Below are positions 1 to 9,750 of a stretch of DNA of 64,000 nt, in pieces (within the stretch, counting starts at the first letter, position 1; each line of letters opens with the position of its first letter). Origin of the DNA: JAAGZL01 sp050291725 (GTDB lineage: Bacteria > Pseudomonadota > Gammaproteobacteria > Chromatiales > Chromatiaceae); assembly GCA_050291725.1 (NCBI GenBank), contig JBNKKH010000035.1:24156-88155 (forward strand), written 5' to 3'. Made by a program: the position numbers and the translations under genes. The notes beneath the pieces were generated by a model. It was not told where the DNA came from. It did not search any database and worked only from the letters and a program-made list of their open reading frames with translations.

Positions 1-149
1 AAATGCTTTCTATATTTGTTATTGCTGAGAAAGGTAATAGATCCAGTTTTTGCATCATGCAGTGTTGCAACAGTTTCTACTGTAGCGTCTGCGTCTCCAT
101 GCAGTTTGGCACCTACTAGATCAGCAAGTTCTCTTAATCTATAACTCAA
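1..149 (-). CDS. lpxD: UDP-3-O-acylglucosamine N-acyltransferase LpxD, N-terminal part (cut by window edge)
   Basis: Only about the first 49 codons are present; the rest lies left of the window. The peptide begins LSYRLRELADLVGAKLHGDA and continues to a TFLSNNKYRKH stretch, the N-terminal uridine-binding domain of LpxD, which adds the second acyl chain in lipid A synthesis. It is next to skp and bamA as in E. coli. The start is chosen as TTG at 147-149 because a GGAG ribosome-binding site lies 8 bases upstream at 158-161 and no ATG is in frame. The skp stop is only 19 bases upstream, so the two are probably cotranscribed. Confidence 0.88.
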   Translation of the reverse strand, partial: MSYRLRELADLVGAKLHGDADATVETVATLHDAKTGSITFLSNNKYRKH

Positions 150-168
150 GCTGGTATCTCCAGCCCTA

Positions 169-681
169 TTATTTACCCTTCCCTTGAGACAACTGCTTTA
201 ATACCTTATCAGATATATCAGATCCTGGACTGGCATAGGCAACACCTGCACTTAGGACAATATCTATATTTTCCTGTTTGCTCAGGCTCTTAACCACTTC
301 TGATATTTTACGCAGCAGCTTATTAATCTCTTCTGAACGACGCAGATTAAGGTCTTCTCTGAATTCAGCACTGGAGGTATTTAGGTCGCGTCTCTGGCGA
401 CGAATATCCTGCTCAATATTCTTAACCTCAGACGAACTCATTACCGCCCTATCTTTAGTCAATTTTTCTTCAAGCGTCTTCAGCTTTTTGCGCTTACTTA
501 GAAGAGAGTTATTACGCTTCTTAAATTCAGCCTCAAGCTTTTTCATAATTGCTGTTGACTGAGGTGACTTCTTCACAACCTTCTCTGTATTCACATAAGC
601 AATTTTCTGAGCCTGGGCTACGCCGACCCCAAATACACAAAATAGGCATGCAGCCACACATATGATTGCTGTCTTTTTCAA
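169..681 (-). CDS. skp: Periplasmic chaperone Skp/OmpH
   Basis: This 170-residue protein has a signal peptide (residues 1-24, cleavage after VAQA). The mature start QKIAYVNTEKVVKKSP and the long charged coiled-coil arms (about residues 45-120) are typical of Skp, the trimeric chaperone that carries unfolded outer-membrane proteins through the periplasm. It lies directly downstream of bamA (18 bases) and upstream of lpxD, the usual gammaproteobacterial arrangement. Length and composition match the family. Confidence 0.93.
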   Translation of the reverse strand: MKKTAIICVAACLFCVFGVGVAQAQKIAYVNTEKVVKKSPQSTAIMKKLEAEFKKRNNSLLSKRKKLKTLEEKLTKDRAVMSSSEVKNIEQDIRRQRRDLNTSSAEFREDLNLRRSEEINKLLRKISEVVKSLSKQENIDIVLSAGVAYASPGSDISDKVLKQLSQGKGK

Positions 682-699
682 AACTATTCTCCAGTATTA

Positions 700-3000
700 T
701 TAGAATGCTGTACCAAAGGTGAATTGGAAGTTCTCAGTGTCATCATCACTCTCATCATTCAGAGGCAACGCAACGACAAATCCAAGCGGACCCATGGGCG
801 ATAGCCATTTCAGTGAGAGGCCAGTCGAGTAACGTAGATCTCCGATATCCACACTATCATCATCTGTATCGTATACATTACCCACATCAACAAAGGCGCC
901 CAAGCGCACAGTATCTGGGGCAAGTCCTAACGGATCAGGAAAAGTAACTTCCATACTACCAAAGAGCTTCATATTGCCGCCCAATGGATCATCCAGTGAA
1001 TCACGTGGACCAAGACTGTAGTCTTTATAGCCACGTACCGTCTTTACGCCTCCTCCAAAATAGTTCTTGAAGAATGGCAGTTTTTCCGTATCACCATAGC
1101 CGTCGCCATAGCCAATATCACCGTTCAGAGAGAGGGTTAGAGATTCTGACAAGGGGAAATAACGCTTATGCGAATAGGCAACCTTGTAGTACTCCAGATC
1201 GCTACCGGGCAAGGTCATCTCTGCTGACAACTTCTGAACACCACCTCTACTTGGGAACAGAGAGGAGTCACGGGAGTCACTGCTCCAGCTTACGCCTAGC
1301 TGATAGTCCACAAAGCTGTTGCCATTATCTGTCTCAAATTGTTTGACTTGAGTAGAGACGTTACTACCCGTTCCGGTTTCAAACTCAGTATTAACTACCC
1401 TGAAGTCAAACCTGACCCGGTCGTACTCATTTAGGGGTATACCAAAATTAACCCCGGCACTAGCAACATCGGTTTTGTACTTGGCTGTATCAATATCAGC
1501 GAAGTCGGTCTGTTTGTACATCAAATCGAATCCACGACTGATGCCGTCCACTGTGTAGTATGGGTTGGTATACCCAACCTGATAGTGGCGTTGGGAATCA
1601 CTGTTATTGAAGGCAAATACTACCCGCTTACCAGTACCCAGAAAATTATTCTGAGAGATACTGGAGTTAAACATGATTCCGTCTGATTTAGACCAGCCGA
1701 TACCGGCCATAATGTTACCGGTCTGCTTCTCTTTAACAGTAACATTCACATCAACCTGATCGGTTGAGCCTGGAACAGCGGGTGTTTCTATAGTTACTGA
1801 ATCAAAGTAGCCCAAACGCCGCAGGCGCTCTTTAGAGAGTTTAACCTGCTCAGATGAAAACCATGCAGACTCCATCTGTCTCATTTCACGGCGTAGAACT
1901 TCGTCTCTAGTGTTGCTGTTACCACGGAAATTAACATTTCTTACGTATACCCGTTTACCCGGATCAACAAAGTAAGTGACAGCTACCGTTTTCTTCTCTT
2001 CATTAATTTCAGGGATACTGTTTACGTTAGCAAAGGCGTAGCCATTTTTTCCAAGCAGACTATTGATACGCTCTGCACTATCGACCACATCTTTACGGGA
2101 GAAGATGGTACCGCGACTCAAATGAATGAGTGGAAAAATCTGCTCCTTAGGCACCGCCATTCTACCAGCCAATTTGATATCGTTAATGGTGTATACATCA
2201 CCCTCAGTTATATTGATGGTAATGTATATGTCACTCTTATCTGGGCTAATTGATACCTGAGTGGAGTTGACTTTAAAGTTGATATATCCCCTATCCAGAT
2301 AGTAGGAGCGGAGGGTTTCTAGATCAGCCGACAGTTTCTGCTTGGAGTACTGATTATTCTTGGTGATCCTGGAGAGCATATTGCTCGTACCCAGCTTAAA
2401 TGAATCCAGAAGATCTTCCTCTTCAAACGAGGTATTCCCCACAATATTTATACGCTTAATTCTCGCGGCCGAACCCTCTTTTATTGCTATATCAACAGCA
2501 ACTCGGTTGCGTTCTAGTGGTGTTACTGTTGATTCCAGCTTTACGCCATATTTGCCGTTGCTGAAATACTGTCTTCTTAGCTCACGCTCTATTCGGTCTA
2601 GAACAGAGTTATTGAATACTCTGCCCTCGGCCAGGCCAATATCCTTTAGGCTCATGAGCAACTGCTCTGTTTCCATAGAGTCATTACCGGTGATACCAAT
2701 CTGAGCAATTGCTGGCCTCTCCTGGACGAAGACGATTAATACGTCATCTTCTCTCTCCAGTCTTACATTCTTGAAGAAACCGGTTTTATACAGCTCTCTG
2801 ATGATGGAAGAACTCTGTTCAGACTGTATACGTTCGCCTATTTTGACGGGGATGTGATTAAAAACTGTACCAGCTGATATACGCTGTAAACCCTCTACAC
2901 GAATATCCTTAATCACAAACATATCGGCCAGCACAACGGCAGGAAGCCAGGAAATGGCCAATATCATTAGCGTCAGCAATCTTTTATTTCGCAGCAGCAT
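700..3000 (-). CDS. bamA: Outer membrane protein assembly factor BamA
   Basis: This 766-residue protein has a signal peptide (about 1-25), five POTRA domains (about 26-425) beginning FVIKDIRVEGLQRIS, and a C-terminal 16-strand barrel. The barrel carries the conserved VRGY loop-6 motif (in KTVRGYKDYSLGPRD) and ends in an aromatic residue (FTFGTAF), the outer-membrane targeting signature. BamA is the core of the BAM complex that inserts beta-barrel proteins. It sits between rseP, the protease that senses misfolded outer-membrane proteins, and the chaperone skp. Full length; no anomaly seen. Confidence 0.97.
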   Translation of the reverse strand: MLLRNKRLLTLMILAISWLPAVVLADMFVIKDIRVEGLQRISAGTVFNHIPVKIGERIQSEQSSSIIRELYKTGFFKNVRLEREDDVLIVFVQERPAIAQIGITGNDSMETEQLLMSLKDIGLAEGRVFNNSVLDRIERELRRQYFSNGKYGVKLESTVTPLERNRVAVDIAIKEGSAARIKRINIVGNTSFEEEDLLDSFKLGTSNMLSRITKNNQYSKQKLSADLETLRSYYLDRGYINFKVNSTQVSISPDKSDIYITINITEGDVYTINDIKLAGRMAVPKEQIFPLIHLSRGTIFSRKDVVDSAERINSLLGKNGYAFANVNSIPEINEEKKTVAVTYFVDPGKRVYVRNVNFRGNSNTRDEVLRREMRQMESAWFSSEQVKLSKERLRRLGYFDSVTIETPAVPGSTDQVDVNVTVKEKQTGNIMAGIGWSKSDGIMFNSSISQNNFLGTGKRVVFAFNNSDSQRHYQVGYTNPYYTVDGISRGFDLMYKQTDFADIDTAKYKTDVASAGVNFGIPLNEYDRVRFDFRVVNTEFETGTGSNVSTQVKQFETDNGNSFVDYQLGVSWSSDSRDSSLFPSRGGVQKLSAEMTLPGSDLEYYKVAYSHKRYFPLSESLTLSLNGDIGYGDGYGDTEKLPFFKNYFGGGVKTVRGYKDYSLGPRDSLDDPLGGNMKLFGSMEVTFPDPLGLAPDTVRLGAFVDVGNVYDTDDDSVDIGDLRYSTGLSLKWLSPMGPLGFVVALPLNDESDDDTENFQFTFGTAF

Positions 3001-3104
3001 ATATCTTAACTTCTTGTTTATTAGTAATTATTTTGCAAAAAAGACCCATGCAGGCCGATTCTGCTCGTTCGCTTTATCCGCACATTATAGTGGAACTTTA
3101 ATAA

Positions 3105-4469
3105 CTATCCCAGCACCCTTGAAATATCAACATAAAATGCCACTCCCATCAATAGCAACAGGGCAATAATTCCAATTTTTTGTCCCACCATTTGAACCTG
3201 TTCAGATGGCGGCGACCCCTTGATTGCTTCAATGAAGAAAAACAGAAGATGCCCGCCATCTAGCACTGGAACCGGTAGAAGATTAAGCACAGCTAAGCTG
3301 ATACTTACAATTGCCAAGAACTTGATAAAATAGATTGCGCCGAAACTAGCACTTTTCCCCGCCGTCTGAGCTATAGATATAGGACCACCCAGGTTATCCA
3401 GAGATGCTCTTCCTGTTACCATTTTACCCAGCATTCTAAGCATGAATACCGACATATCCCAGGTTTTGGATAGAGAAGCACCAACTGCGGCTATGGGATT
3501 GAGTTTCACCTCAACCCTATAATCATCAAACAACCCATCAGGGACAAGAACACCTGCTCCGATACGGCCAACAACTTGATCTCCAGCCTTGAGCTTGCCA
3601 ATTTTCAGGTCAAGGGTCTGTATCTGGCCATTGCGCTCTATGGTTATTATCTGGGTAGATTCAGGATGCTTTTGGATAAAGGCGACCAGTCCCGGCCAAT
3701 CCTCTACCTCTCCCCCTGCTATGGTCAGAATTTTATCCCCGGTTGTTAGACCAGAATCCTGTGCAGACTCCCCTGGCACTAGCTCTCCTACCACTGCAGG
3801 CAGCTTGGGACGACGCACCTTAAGCCCTATCTTGGAGATAAAATCCTTCTCCTCCATTACTGCTGCCATTTTATTAATGGGAAAGACTCTCTCACGCAGG
3901 TTATCTCTAATGTCATGTACCTGCACTACAACATCTTCACTACCAGCAGACTCAGATATAAGGGCGTAAATGAATGATTCCCAGGAGCTGGTCTTATCAC
4001 CAGAGGTGGCTATAATCTCGTCCCCTACCTGGAATCCAGCCTGTGCCGCGATGGTCGCTGGCTGCACTTCGCCAACTACAGGCTTAGTTCCCATATCACC
4101 GCTGACAAAAACCATCCAATAGGCGAATACAGCGAACAGAAGGTTGAACAGAGGACCAGCAGCAACTACAGCAGAACGCACTGATAGCGATTGACGGTTA
4201 AAGGCCCGGTGTTTCTCCTCTTCGGCAACCTCTCCTTCCCGCTCATCCAGCATTTTTACATAACCACCCAGAGGGATAGCCGCTAGCACATACTCTGTTG
4301 CATCAACTTCGCCGGTTTTTTTCCACAATGCAGGACCAAACCCTATGGAGAAGCGCAGAACTTTAACTCCAAGCTTGCGGGCAACCCAAAAATGCCCAAA
4401 CTCATGCACGGAAATTAGGATAGCAAGGGCAACTACGAATGAAATTATGGTAAATAACATCGAATTCAT
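3105..4469 (-). CDS. rseP: Site-2 zinc metalloprotease RseP
   Basis: This is a 454-residue inner-membrane protease of the sigma-E envelope-stress pathway; it cleaves the anti-sigma factor within the membrane. The zinc motif HEFGH is at residues 22-26 in the first transmembrane helix. Two PDZ domains lie in the periplasmic middle part, and the LDGGH motif is near residue 405 in a late membrane helix. The ATG overlaps the dxr stop codon as ATGA, which implies translational coupling. A second Met at residue 4 matches the E. coli start better and cannot be excluded. Confidence 0.95.
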   Translation of the reverse strand: MNSMLFTIISFVVALAILISVHEFGHFWVARKLGVKVLRFSIGFGPALWKKTGEVDATEYVLAAIPLGGYVKMLDEREGEVAEEEKHRAFNRQSLSVRSAVVAAGPLFNLLFAVFAYWMVFVSGDMGTKPVVGEVQPATIAAQAGFQVGDEIIATSGDKTSSWESFIYALISESAGSEDVVVQVHDIRDNLRERVFPINKMAAVMEEKDFISKIGLKVRRPKLPAVVGELVPGESAQDSGLTTGDKILTIAGGEVEDWPGLVAFIQKHPESTQIITIERNGQIQTLDLKIGKLKAGDQVVGRIGAGVLVPDGLFDDYRVEVKLNPIAAVGASLSKTWDMSVFMLRMLGKMVTGRASLDNLGGPISIAQTAGKSASFGAIYFIKFLAIVSISLAVLNLLPVPVLDGGHLLFFFIEAIKGSPPSEQVQMVGQKIGIIALLLLMGVAFYVDISRVLG

Positions 4470-5662
4470 GCCTCAGAGACAGCTATATTCTGAATTAATT
4501 CCCTGGCGATAGATCTCGCTTGTTGATCTATTTCCAGTACCTGTTTCAAGCTAAAGTTGTCAATTTTCTCCATATTATCCATAACAGACTCAATTAACTG
4601 TGCAATTGCAACAAATGGGATTTTGGAGTCTAAAAAGGCCTCTACCGCCACCTCATTCGCTGCATTCAATGCTGCTGGAGAGCTACCACCTTCCTTAGCC
4701 GCCCTGTAGGCCAAGGCCAAACATGGAAATCGATTCAGATCTGGCGGCTCAAAATCTAGTCGTGCCACCTTAAAAAGATCTAGCCCCTCTACTCCAGATT
4801 CGATTCGATTCGGCCAGGCCAGGGCGTGAGCAATCGGGGTGCGCATATCTGGATTACCTAACTGGGCCAAGGTAGATCCATCCTTATACTCAACCATAGA
4901 GTGAATAACGCTCTGTGGATGTAACACCACCTCTACCTCTTCAGGTGTGGCGTTGAATAACAGACACGCTTCAATCAACTCAAGCCCTTTGTTCATCATG
5001 GTAGCTGAGTCAACAGATATCTTACGCCCCATCTCCCAGTTTGGATGAGCGCATGCCTGTTCCGCAGTAACAGATGCCAGCTCATCCATTGGAGTTTTCA
5101 GGAATGGACCGCCAGATGCGGTGAGGAGAATTCTCTTTACCCCAACCTCATGTAAACCACGTCCATAGTCCGCAGGCAGGCACTGGAATACTGCATTGTG
5201 TTCACTATCTATGGGTAGAATGGTTGCGCCATTCTGTTTAGCCTGATCCAGCAACAACCTACCAGACATCACCAGCGCCTCTTTATTAGCGAGCAGGATG
5301 CATTTACCAGATTTGGCAGCAGCAATGGTGGGTAGCAGTCCGGCCGCCCCTACGATTGCGGCCATTACGTAGTGGGCACTCGGAAGTTGCGCCACCATCT
5401 CCAAAGCATCTGGACCTGAGAGTAGCTCGGTATCGGGACACTCTTGTTTAAATTGTTGCTGAACAGCGTCTGTTGTACTTTGTTCAGATAAAACGGCAAA
5501 TTTAGGTTGAAACTCAAGGCACTGTTGTAACAGTTCTTGGGCATTTGTGTTGGCGGTAAGAGCCACAACCTGGAATCTGTCAGAGTGCATACGCAACACA
5601 TCCAATGTGCTGTTACCGATAGAACCGGTCGAACCGAGTATGGTTACACCTATCACGTTCAC
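4466..5662 (-). CDS. dxr: 1-deoxy-D-xylulose 5-phosphate reductoisomerase
   Basis: This 398-residue enzyme makes 2-C-methyl-D-erythritol 4-phosphate, the committed step of the MEP isoprenoid pathway. The NADPH-binding N-terminus GVTILGSTGSIGNSTLDVL and the metal/substrate region PIDSEHNAVFQCL are present, and length is normal. The start is GTG, overlapping the cdsA stop as GTGA. The neighbour uppS consumes isoprenoid product, so the cluster links precursor supply to undecaprenyl phosphate and envelope lipid synthesis. Confidence 0.96.
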   Translation of the reverse strand: MNVIGVTILGSTGSIGNSTLDVLRMHSDRFQVVALTANTNAQELLQQCLEFQPKFAVLSEQSTTDAVQQQFKQECPDTELLSGPDALEMVAQLPSAHYVMAAIVGAAGLLPTIAAAKSGKCILLANKEALVMSGRLLLDQAKQNGATILPIDSEHNAVFQCLPADYGRGLHEVGVKRILLTASGGPFLKTPMDELASVTAEQACAHPNWEMGRKISVDSATMMNKGLELIEACLLFNATPEEVEVVLHPQSVIHSMVEYKDGSTLAQLGNPDMRTPIAHALAWPNRIESGVEGLDLFKVARLDFEPPDLNRFPCLALAYRAAKEGGSSPAALNAANEVAVEAFLDSKIPFVAIAQLIESVMDNMEKIDNFSLKQVLEIDQQARSIARELIQNIAVSEA

Positions 5663-6495
5663 AACCCCGTAGTTAGCTGTAGACCAAGTGCAAATACCGG
5701 AGCAGCTGCGATTAGGCTATCAATGCGATCTAACACCCCACCGTGTCCAGGCAACAGATTGCCGCTATCTTTCATATCCATGCGACGTTTGAGAACGCTT
5801 TCAAATAGATCGCCGACTATAGACATGGCCACAGTTATGATACAGACAGGAAGCAGCCATAAGAAGGCATCCGTTTCACTCTGCTGATACCACGCCAAGA
5901 GAGCACCACAAACCAGCGCTCCAAATAGTGCACCGTAAACCCCTTCCCAGGTCTTTTTGGGACTTATTACAGGCGCCAGCTTCCTCTTGCCCCAGCGCAT
6001 ACCGGAAAAGTAGGCGGCGCTATCGGCTATCCAGATCAACACCAATAGAAACAGGACGATGAATGGGCCATCATCTCCACCCCCGTGCACTAGCAGAAGC
6101 GCAACCCACAGAGGTATAAGAACCAGATAACAGATCAGTGCAGTCAGCACCCCAACTCCAGAAGCTGCTTTATTTATCTGTTTATAGCTAAACAGGACAA
6201 GGGTAATAATCAACCACCAGATTGCAGCAAATACCAGCACCCAATCGGTAAACCACGCATAGGAAATCAACCCATAGCTCCAGTACAGAGCTGCTGCCAG
6301 CGCAGTTAAGAATACAATTTTTCCAGTATAATTTTTGATCCCAGCAAGTGCTGCCCACTCCAAACCAGCCAATAATGCAATTGCTGCTATACCTATAGCC
6401 AACTGTTCAGTTTTAAGAAACAGGATAGCTAGAACCACAATGGGGATAAGGATGCCAGCAGTAATTACACGCTTGGCTAATGTGCTCAATTCCAT
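5659..6495 (-). CDS. cdsA: Phosphatidate cytidylyltransferase CdsA
   Basis: This 278-residue polytopic membrane enzyme makes CDP-diacylglycerol from phosphatidate and CTP, the branch point of phospholipid synthesis. Several hydrophobic helices are followed by the family signature near the C-terminus (SPKKTWEGVYGALFGA, then SVVGDLFES-like and KRRMDMKDSGNLLPGHGGVLDRIDS). Three bases separate it from uppS upstream and it overlaps dxr by four bases. Confidence 0.95.
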   Translation of the reverse strand: MELSTLAKRVITAGILIPIVVLAILFLKTEQLAIGIAAIALLAGLEWAALAGIKNYTGKIVFLTALAAALYWSYGLISYAWFTDWVLVFAAIWWLIITLVLFSYKQINKAASGVGVLTALICYLVLIPLWVALLLVHGGGDDGPFIVLFLLVLIWIADSAAYFSGMRWGKRKLAPVISPKKTWEGVYGALFGALVCGALLAWYQQSETDAFLWLLPVCIITVAMSIVGDLFESVLKRRMDMKDSGNLLPGHGGVLDRIDSLIAAAPVFALGLQLTTGL

Positions 6496-6498
6496 GGA

Positions 6499-7278
6499 TC
6501 AGCTACCCGCAGAGTTTTGGTTTGAGTTTAGCTGTTCAGCAACCATGCCATAACGCCTTTGCCTGCTGGCATAAGACGCCAATGCAGCATCGAACTCCTC
6601 TTTACGAAAATCGGGCCACAGGACATCTGTAAAATACACCTCGGTGTAAGCCGACTGCCACAGCATAAAGTTGCTTAAGCGCTGTTCGCCACCGGTGCGA
6701 ATAAACAGATCTGGATCAACCAGAGTAGAGAATGAGAGTTCATTGGAGATATGCTTCTCTTCTATAGCGTCTGGCTTAATATCACCGCTCTCAACTTGCT
6801 TGGCTAACTTGCGCACTGCCTGAGTTATATCCCAGCGCCCTCCATAATTCGCTGCGATTTGGAGGATTAGTCCGCTGTTATCTGCGGTGTCTTGCTCCGC
6901 CTGGGTCATGGCGTCCTGAAGTTCTTGGGAGAATCTTGATCTATCCCCGATTAAACGGAGTCGAACATTATTTTTGCGCAAGCGTTTTATCTCTTTCTTG
7001 AGGACTAGCATGAACAGATCCATTAGCATGCCAACCTCTTCTCTGGGGCGCTTCCAGTTTTCACTGCTAAATGCAAAAAGGGTTAATATTTCAACACCGG
7101 AACGGGCTGCACAATCAACAATCTTGCGGACCGATTTAACCCCTTCCCGGTGACCAGCATGGCGTTTTTTTTCATGCTGCTGAGCCCAGCGCCCATTGCC
7201 ATCCATTACAATCGCTACATGTCGCGGTATGTTATCCACCGCTTGCGTACCCTCTTTGTTTGATCCTACCTGTGTCAC
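6499..7278 (-). CDS. uppS: Undecaprenyl diphosphate synthase (cis-prenyltransferase)
   Basis: This 259-residue cytosolic enzyme elongates farnesyl diphosphate to the C55 carrier used for peptidoglycan and O-antigen. The catalytic Asp motif VMDGNGRWA lies at about residues 23-31, and the late motif PDLFIRTGGEQRLSNFMLWQ is intact. The first codon is GTG (7276-7278); an in-frame ATG is absent upstream of the conserved region. It sits 13 bases from frr and 3 from cdsA. Confidence 0.95.
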   Translation of the reverse strand: MTQVGSNKEGTQAVDNIPRHVAIVMDGNGRWAQQHEKKRHAGHREGVKSVRKIVDCAARSGVEILTLFAFSSENWKRPREEVGMLMDLFMLVLKKEIKRLRKNNVRLRLIGDRSRFSQELQDAMTQAEQDTADNSGLILQIAANYGGRWDITQAVRKLAKQVESGDIKPDAIEEKHISNELSFSTLVDPDLFIRTGGEQRLSNFMLWQSAYTEVYFTDVLWPDFRKEEFDAALASYASRQRRYGMVAEQLNSNQNSAGS

Positions 7279-7291
7279 AGTGGTTCTGCGG

Positions 7292-7849
7292 TCAAACTTC
7301 CATCAGGTCAGCTTCTTTCTTCTCCAGCAACTCATCAATCTCTTTAATATGCTGGTCTGTAAGCTTTTGCACCTGCTCTTCAGCTCGTCTCTCATCATCC
7401 TCGGAAGCGAGTTTTTCTTTTACTAGGTCTTTTAGATGGTGGTTGGCATCGCGTCGTATGTTGCGTATGGCAACACGAGCATTCTCAGCCTCTTGACGCA
7501 CGATCCGGATCATATCCTTGCGTCGCTCTTCAGTAAGAGGAGGCATAGGTACGCGTATAACATTACCGGCAGTGTTAGGATTGAGTCCCAGATCAGAGTT
7601 CATGATCGCCTTCTCCACCGGAGCTACCATATTCTGCTCCCAAGGCGTTATGGTAAGGGTGCGAGCATCCTCTACATTAATATTGGCTACCTGACTTAAA
7701 GGCACGTCTGATCCGTAGTAGGAAACCGTAAGATGATCCAGCAAACTGGGGTGTGCCCTACCGGTACGCAATTTAGCCAAATCAAGAACTAGAGATTCAA
7801 CACTCTTGCCCATACGTGTGTTTGTATCTTTCTGGATATCGTCGATCAT
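7292..7849 (-). CDS. frr: Ribosome recycling factor
   Basis: Frr splits post-termination ribosomes with EF-G. I chose the ATG at 7847-7849 (MIDDIQKDTNTRM), which gives 185 residues, the family length. The open frame extends ten codons further upstream, but that would overlap the pyrH stop at 7851-7853. Conserved blocks include LRTGRAHPSLLDHL, the PWEQNMVAPVEKAI segment and MPPLTEERRKDM. The gene is tightly packed between pyrH and uppS. Confidence 0.95.
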   Translation of the reverse strand: MIDDIQKDTNTRMGKSVESLVLDLAKLRTGRAHPSLLDHLTVSYYGSDVPLSQVANINVEDARTLTITPWEQNMVAPVEKAIMNSDLGLNPNTAGNVIRVPMPPLTEERRKDMIRIVRQEAENARVAIRNIRRDANHHLKDLVKEKLASEDDERRAEEQVQKLTDQHIKEIDELLEKKEADLMEV

Positions 7850-7850
7850 T

Positions 7851-8573
7851 TCACTCTCCATTATCGACCAGGGAACCAACCTCTTCCCCTTGCATTAGAC
7901 GCATAACCGCGCCCTTGTTATTAATATTCATCACCCGCAGCGGCATATCATGATCTGCGCACAGCATAATCGCAGTGGAGTCCATAACTTTCAGACCCTC
8001 TTTGATTGCCCGATCATAACTAAGGCGGGGGTAAAATTCAGCAGCAGGATTTGATACAGGGTCAGATGAGTAGACCCCATCAACTTTAGTGGCTTTAATC
8101 AGGAGTTGGGCGCCAATTTCTATGGCACGCAGGCTGGCTGCGGTATCTGTGGTAAAGAAGGGACTTCCAGTGCCAGCGCTAAGAATAACCACCTGGCCTT
8201 GTTCTAGATAATCTACAGCTTGATCTCTTAGAAATGGATCGCATACCTGCTCTATGGCTAGAGCTGACATAACCCTAACTTTCTGACCAATCTTTTGTAG
8301 AGCATCTTTCATTGCCAGCCCATTCATAACAGTGGCCAGCATACCCATATGGTCTCCGGTTACCCGGTCCAAACCGCCCTGGGCCAGACCTGCACCGCGG
8401 AAGATATTACCTCCACCGATTACCAGTCCAACCTGAACTCCCGCCTGGACAAGCTCTTTAATTTCACCAGCAACACGGGAAATAACATTTGGGTCTATCC
8501 CAAAGCTGCCCTCTCCCATAAGTGCTTCACCACTTAGCTTTAGCAGGATACGTTGACAGATCAATTCAGACAT
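7851..8573 (-). CDS. pyrH: UMP kinase
   Basis: This 240-residue hexameric bacterial UMP kinase of the amino-acid-kinase fold phosphorylates UMP to UDP. Conserved stretches are ILLKLSGEALMG near the N-terminus, GLVIGGGNIFRG, and the FFTTDTAASLRAIEIGA region. The stop codon is one base before the chosen frr ATG. It belongs to the rpsB-tsf-pyrH-frr core translation cluster. Confidence 0.96.
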   Translation of the reverse strand: MSELICQRILLKLSGEALMGEGSFGIDPNVISRVAGEIKELVQAGVQVGLVIGGGNIFRGAGLAQGGLDRVTGDHMGMLATVMNGLAMKDALQKIGQKVRVMSALAIEQVCDPFLRDQAVDYLEQGQVVILSAGTGSPFFTTDTAASLRAIEIGAQLLIKATKVDGVYSSDPVSNPAAEFYPRLSYDRAIKEGLKVMDSTAIMLCADHDMPLRVMNINNKGAVMRLMQGEEVGSLVDNGE

Positions 8574-8640
8574 AACACCACCAGGTCAATTAGCTTTATT
8601 AGAATTACAACCCAAAAACCAATCGGGAGGTTATCACAAT

Positions 8641-8715
8641 ACCGGCCTTCCTGCTGGAAGACCGGTAAAACAGTTCTTGGCTCACATAACCCACCAGGAA
8701 AATACGAACCTGGTG
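8641..8715. other. Two hairpins between tsf and pyrH
   Basis: Two perfect or near-perfect inverted repeats lie in the 154-base tsf-pyrH gap. The first is 8641-8666 (ACCGG-x-CTTCC stem with a short CTG-centred loop). The second is CACCAGG at 8692-8698 pairing with CCTGGTG at 8709-8715. Neither is followed by a T run on either strand. They look more like RNA processing or attenuation structures than intrinsic terminators. Confidence 0.5.
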
Positions 8716-8727
8716 AAAAATACGAAC

Positions 8728-9612
8728 TTAGCCCTTAACCTGAGCCATAACCTCTTCAGCGAAGTTTTCCTGCTTCTTCTCGATACCCTCACCTACCTCA
8801 AAACGTTTAAAGTCAGTAACGGTAGCACCGGCATCAGCAAGTAGCTTCTCTATAGTGATATCAGGGTCTTTGACAAAATTCTGGCCCATGAGGGTGATCT
8901 CAGATAGGTACTTACGTACCCGGCCATCAACGATCTTGTCCACGATATTCTCAGGCTTGCCGCTATCTAGGGCCTGAGCCTTAAATATCTCGCGCTCTTT
9001 ATCCAGCATATCTGCAGGAACATCGGCTGCACTTACACAGACGGGGTTAGAAGCAGCAATGTGCATAGCCAGATCTTTGCCCAGAGTCTCGTCACCGCCT
9101 TCCAGCGCTACCACAACACCGATCCTGACGCCATGCTGATAGCTAACCAATATACCGGTATCGGTCTGAAAACGCTGGAAACGACGTACATTCATGTTCT
9201 CGCCTATTTTGGCGACCAGGGCTTCACGTGCAGTGTTTACTGTCGTCTCTTCCCCAGCGTGTAGCGGCGCATCCATCAGAGCCTCAACGTCAGCCACATC
9301 AGAGTTAAGTACACTGTTGGCGACCGCATCCACAAATGATGTAAAGTTCTCATCCTTGGCTACAAAGTCGGTTTCACAGTTAACTTCAACCATAACGGCA
9401 TTTTTTGCATCGTCTGAATATTTGATGGCTACAATACCATCAGCTGCTGTACGTCCAGCCTTCTTAGCCGCAGTGGCCTGACCGGATTTACGCATCATCT
9501 CAATGGCGGCTTCGATATTACCGTCAGTTTCAACAAGTGCTTTTTTACACTCCATCATCCCGGAACCTGTACGCTCACGCAGTTCCTTTACCAAAGAGGC
9601 TGTAATGGCCAT
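8728..9612 (-). CDS. tsf: Elongation factor Ts
   Basis: This 294-residue protein is the guanine-nucleotide exchange factor for EF-Tu. It has the N-terminal UBA-like domain (VKELRERTGSGMMECKKALVE), the core motif NCETDFVAKDENF at about residues 79-91, and two dimerisation subdomains; the C-terminus GQNFVKDPDITIEKLL is canonical. It follows rpsB in the same direction, separated by a hairpin. Confidence 0.97.
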   Translation of the reverse strand: MAITASLVKELRERTGSGMMECKKALVETDGNIEAAIEMMRKSGQATAAKKAGRTAADGIVAIKYSDDAKNAVMVEVNCETDFVAKDENFTSFVDAVANSVLNSDVADVEALMDAPLHAGEETTVNTAREALVAKIGENMNVRRFQRFQTDTGILVSYQHGVRIGVVVALEGGDETLGKDLAMHIAASNPVCVSAADVPADMLDKEREIFKAQALDSGKPENIVDKIVDGRVRKYLSEITLMGQNFVKDPDITIEKLLADAGATVTDFKRFEVGEGIEKKQENFAEEVMAQVKG

Positions 9613-9656
9613 GGTATAAAATCCTCTTAATTTATGAATATGCTATATATGGACAA

Positions 9657-9689
9657 GCCCCTGCAGCATTCGCCATGCGGAACAGGGGC
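9657..9689 (-). other. rpsB-tsf intergenic stem-loop
   Basis: GCCCCTG (9657-9663) pairs with CAGGGGC (9683-9689) around a 19-base loop. It sits between the rpsB stop and the tsf start. There is no T run in the minus direction, so read-through with partial attenuation is the more likely role, as known for the rpsB-tsf junction in enterobacteria (inference). Confidence 0.5.
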
Positions 9690-9750
9690 AGGTCCAGGTT
9701 AATCCAATATTTTGTGGATGTTAGACATACGGCTAACATCCAAACTGCTC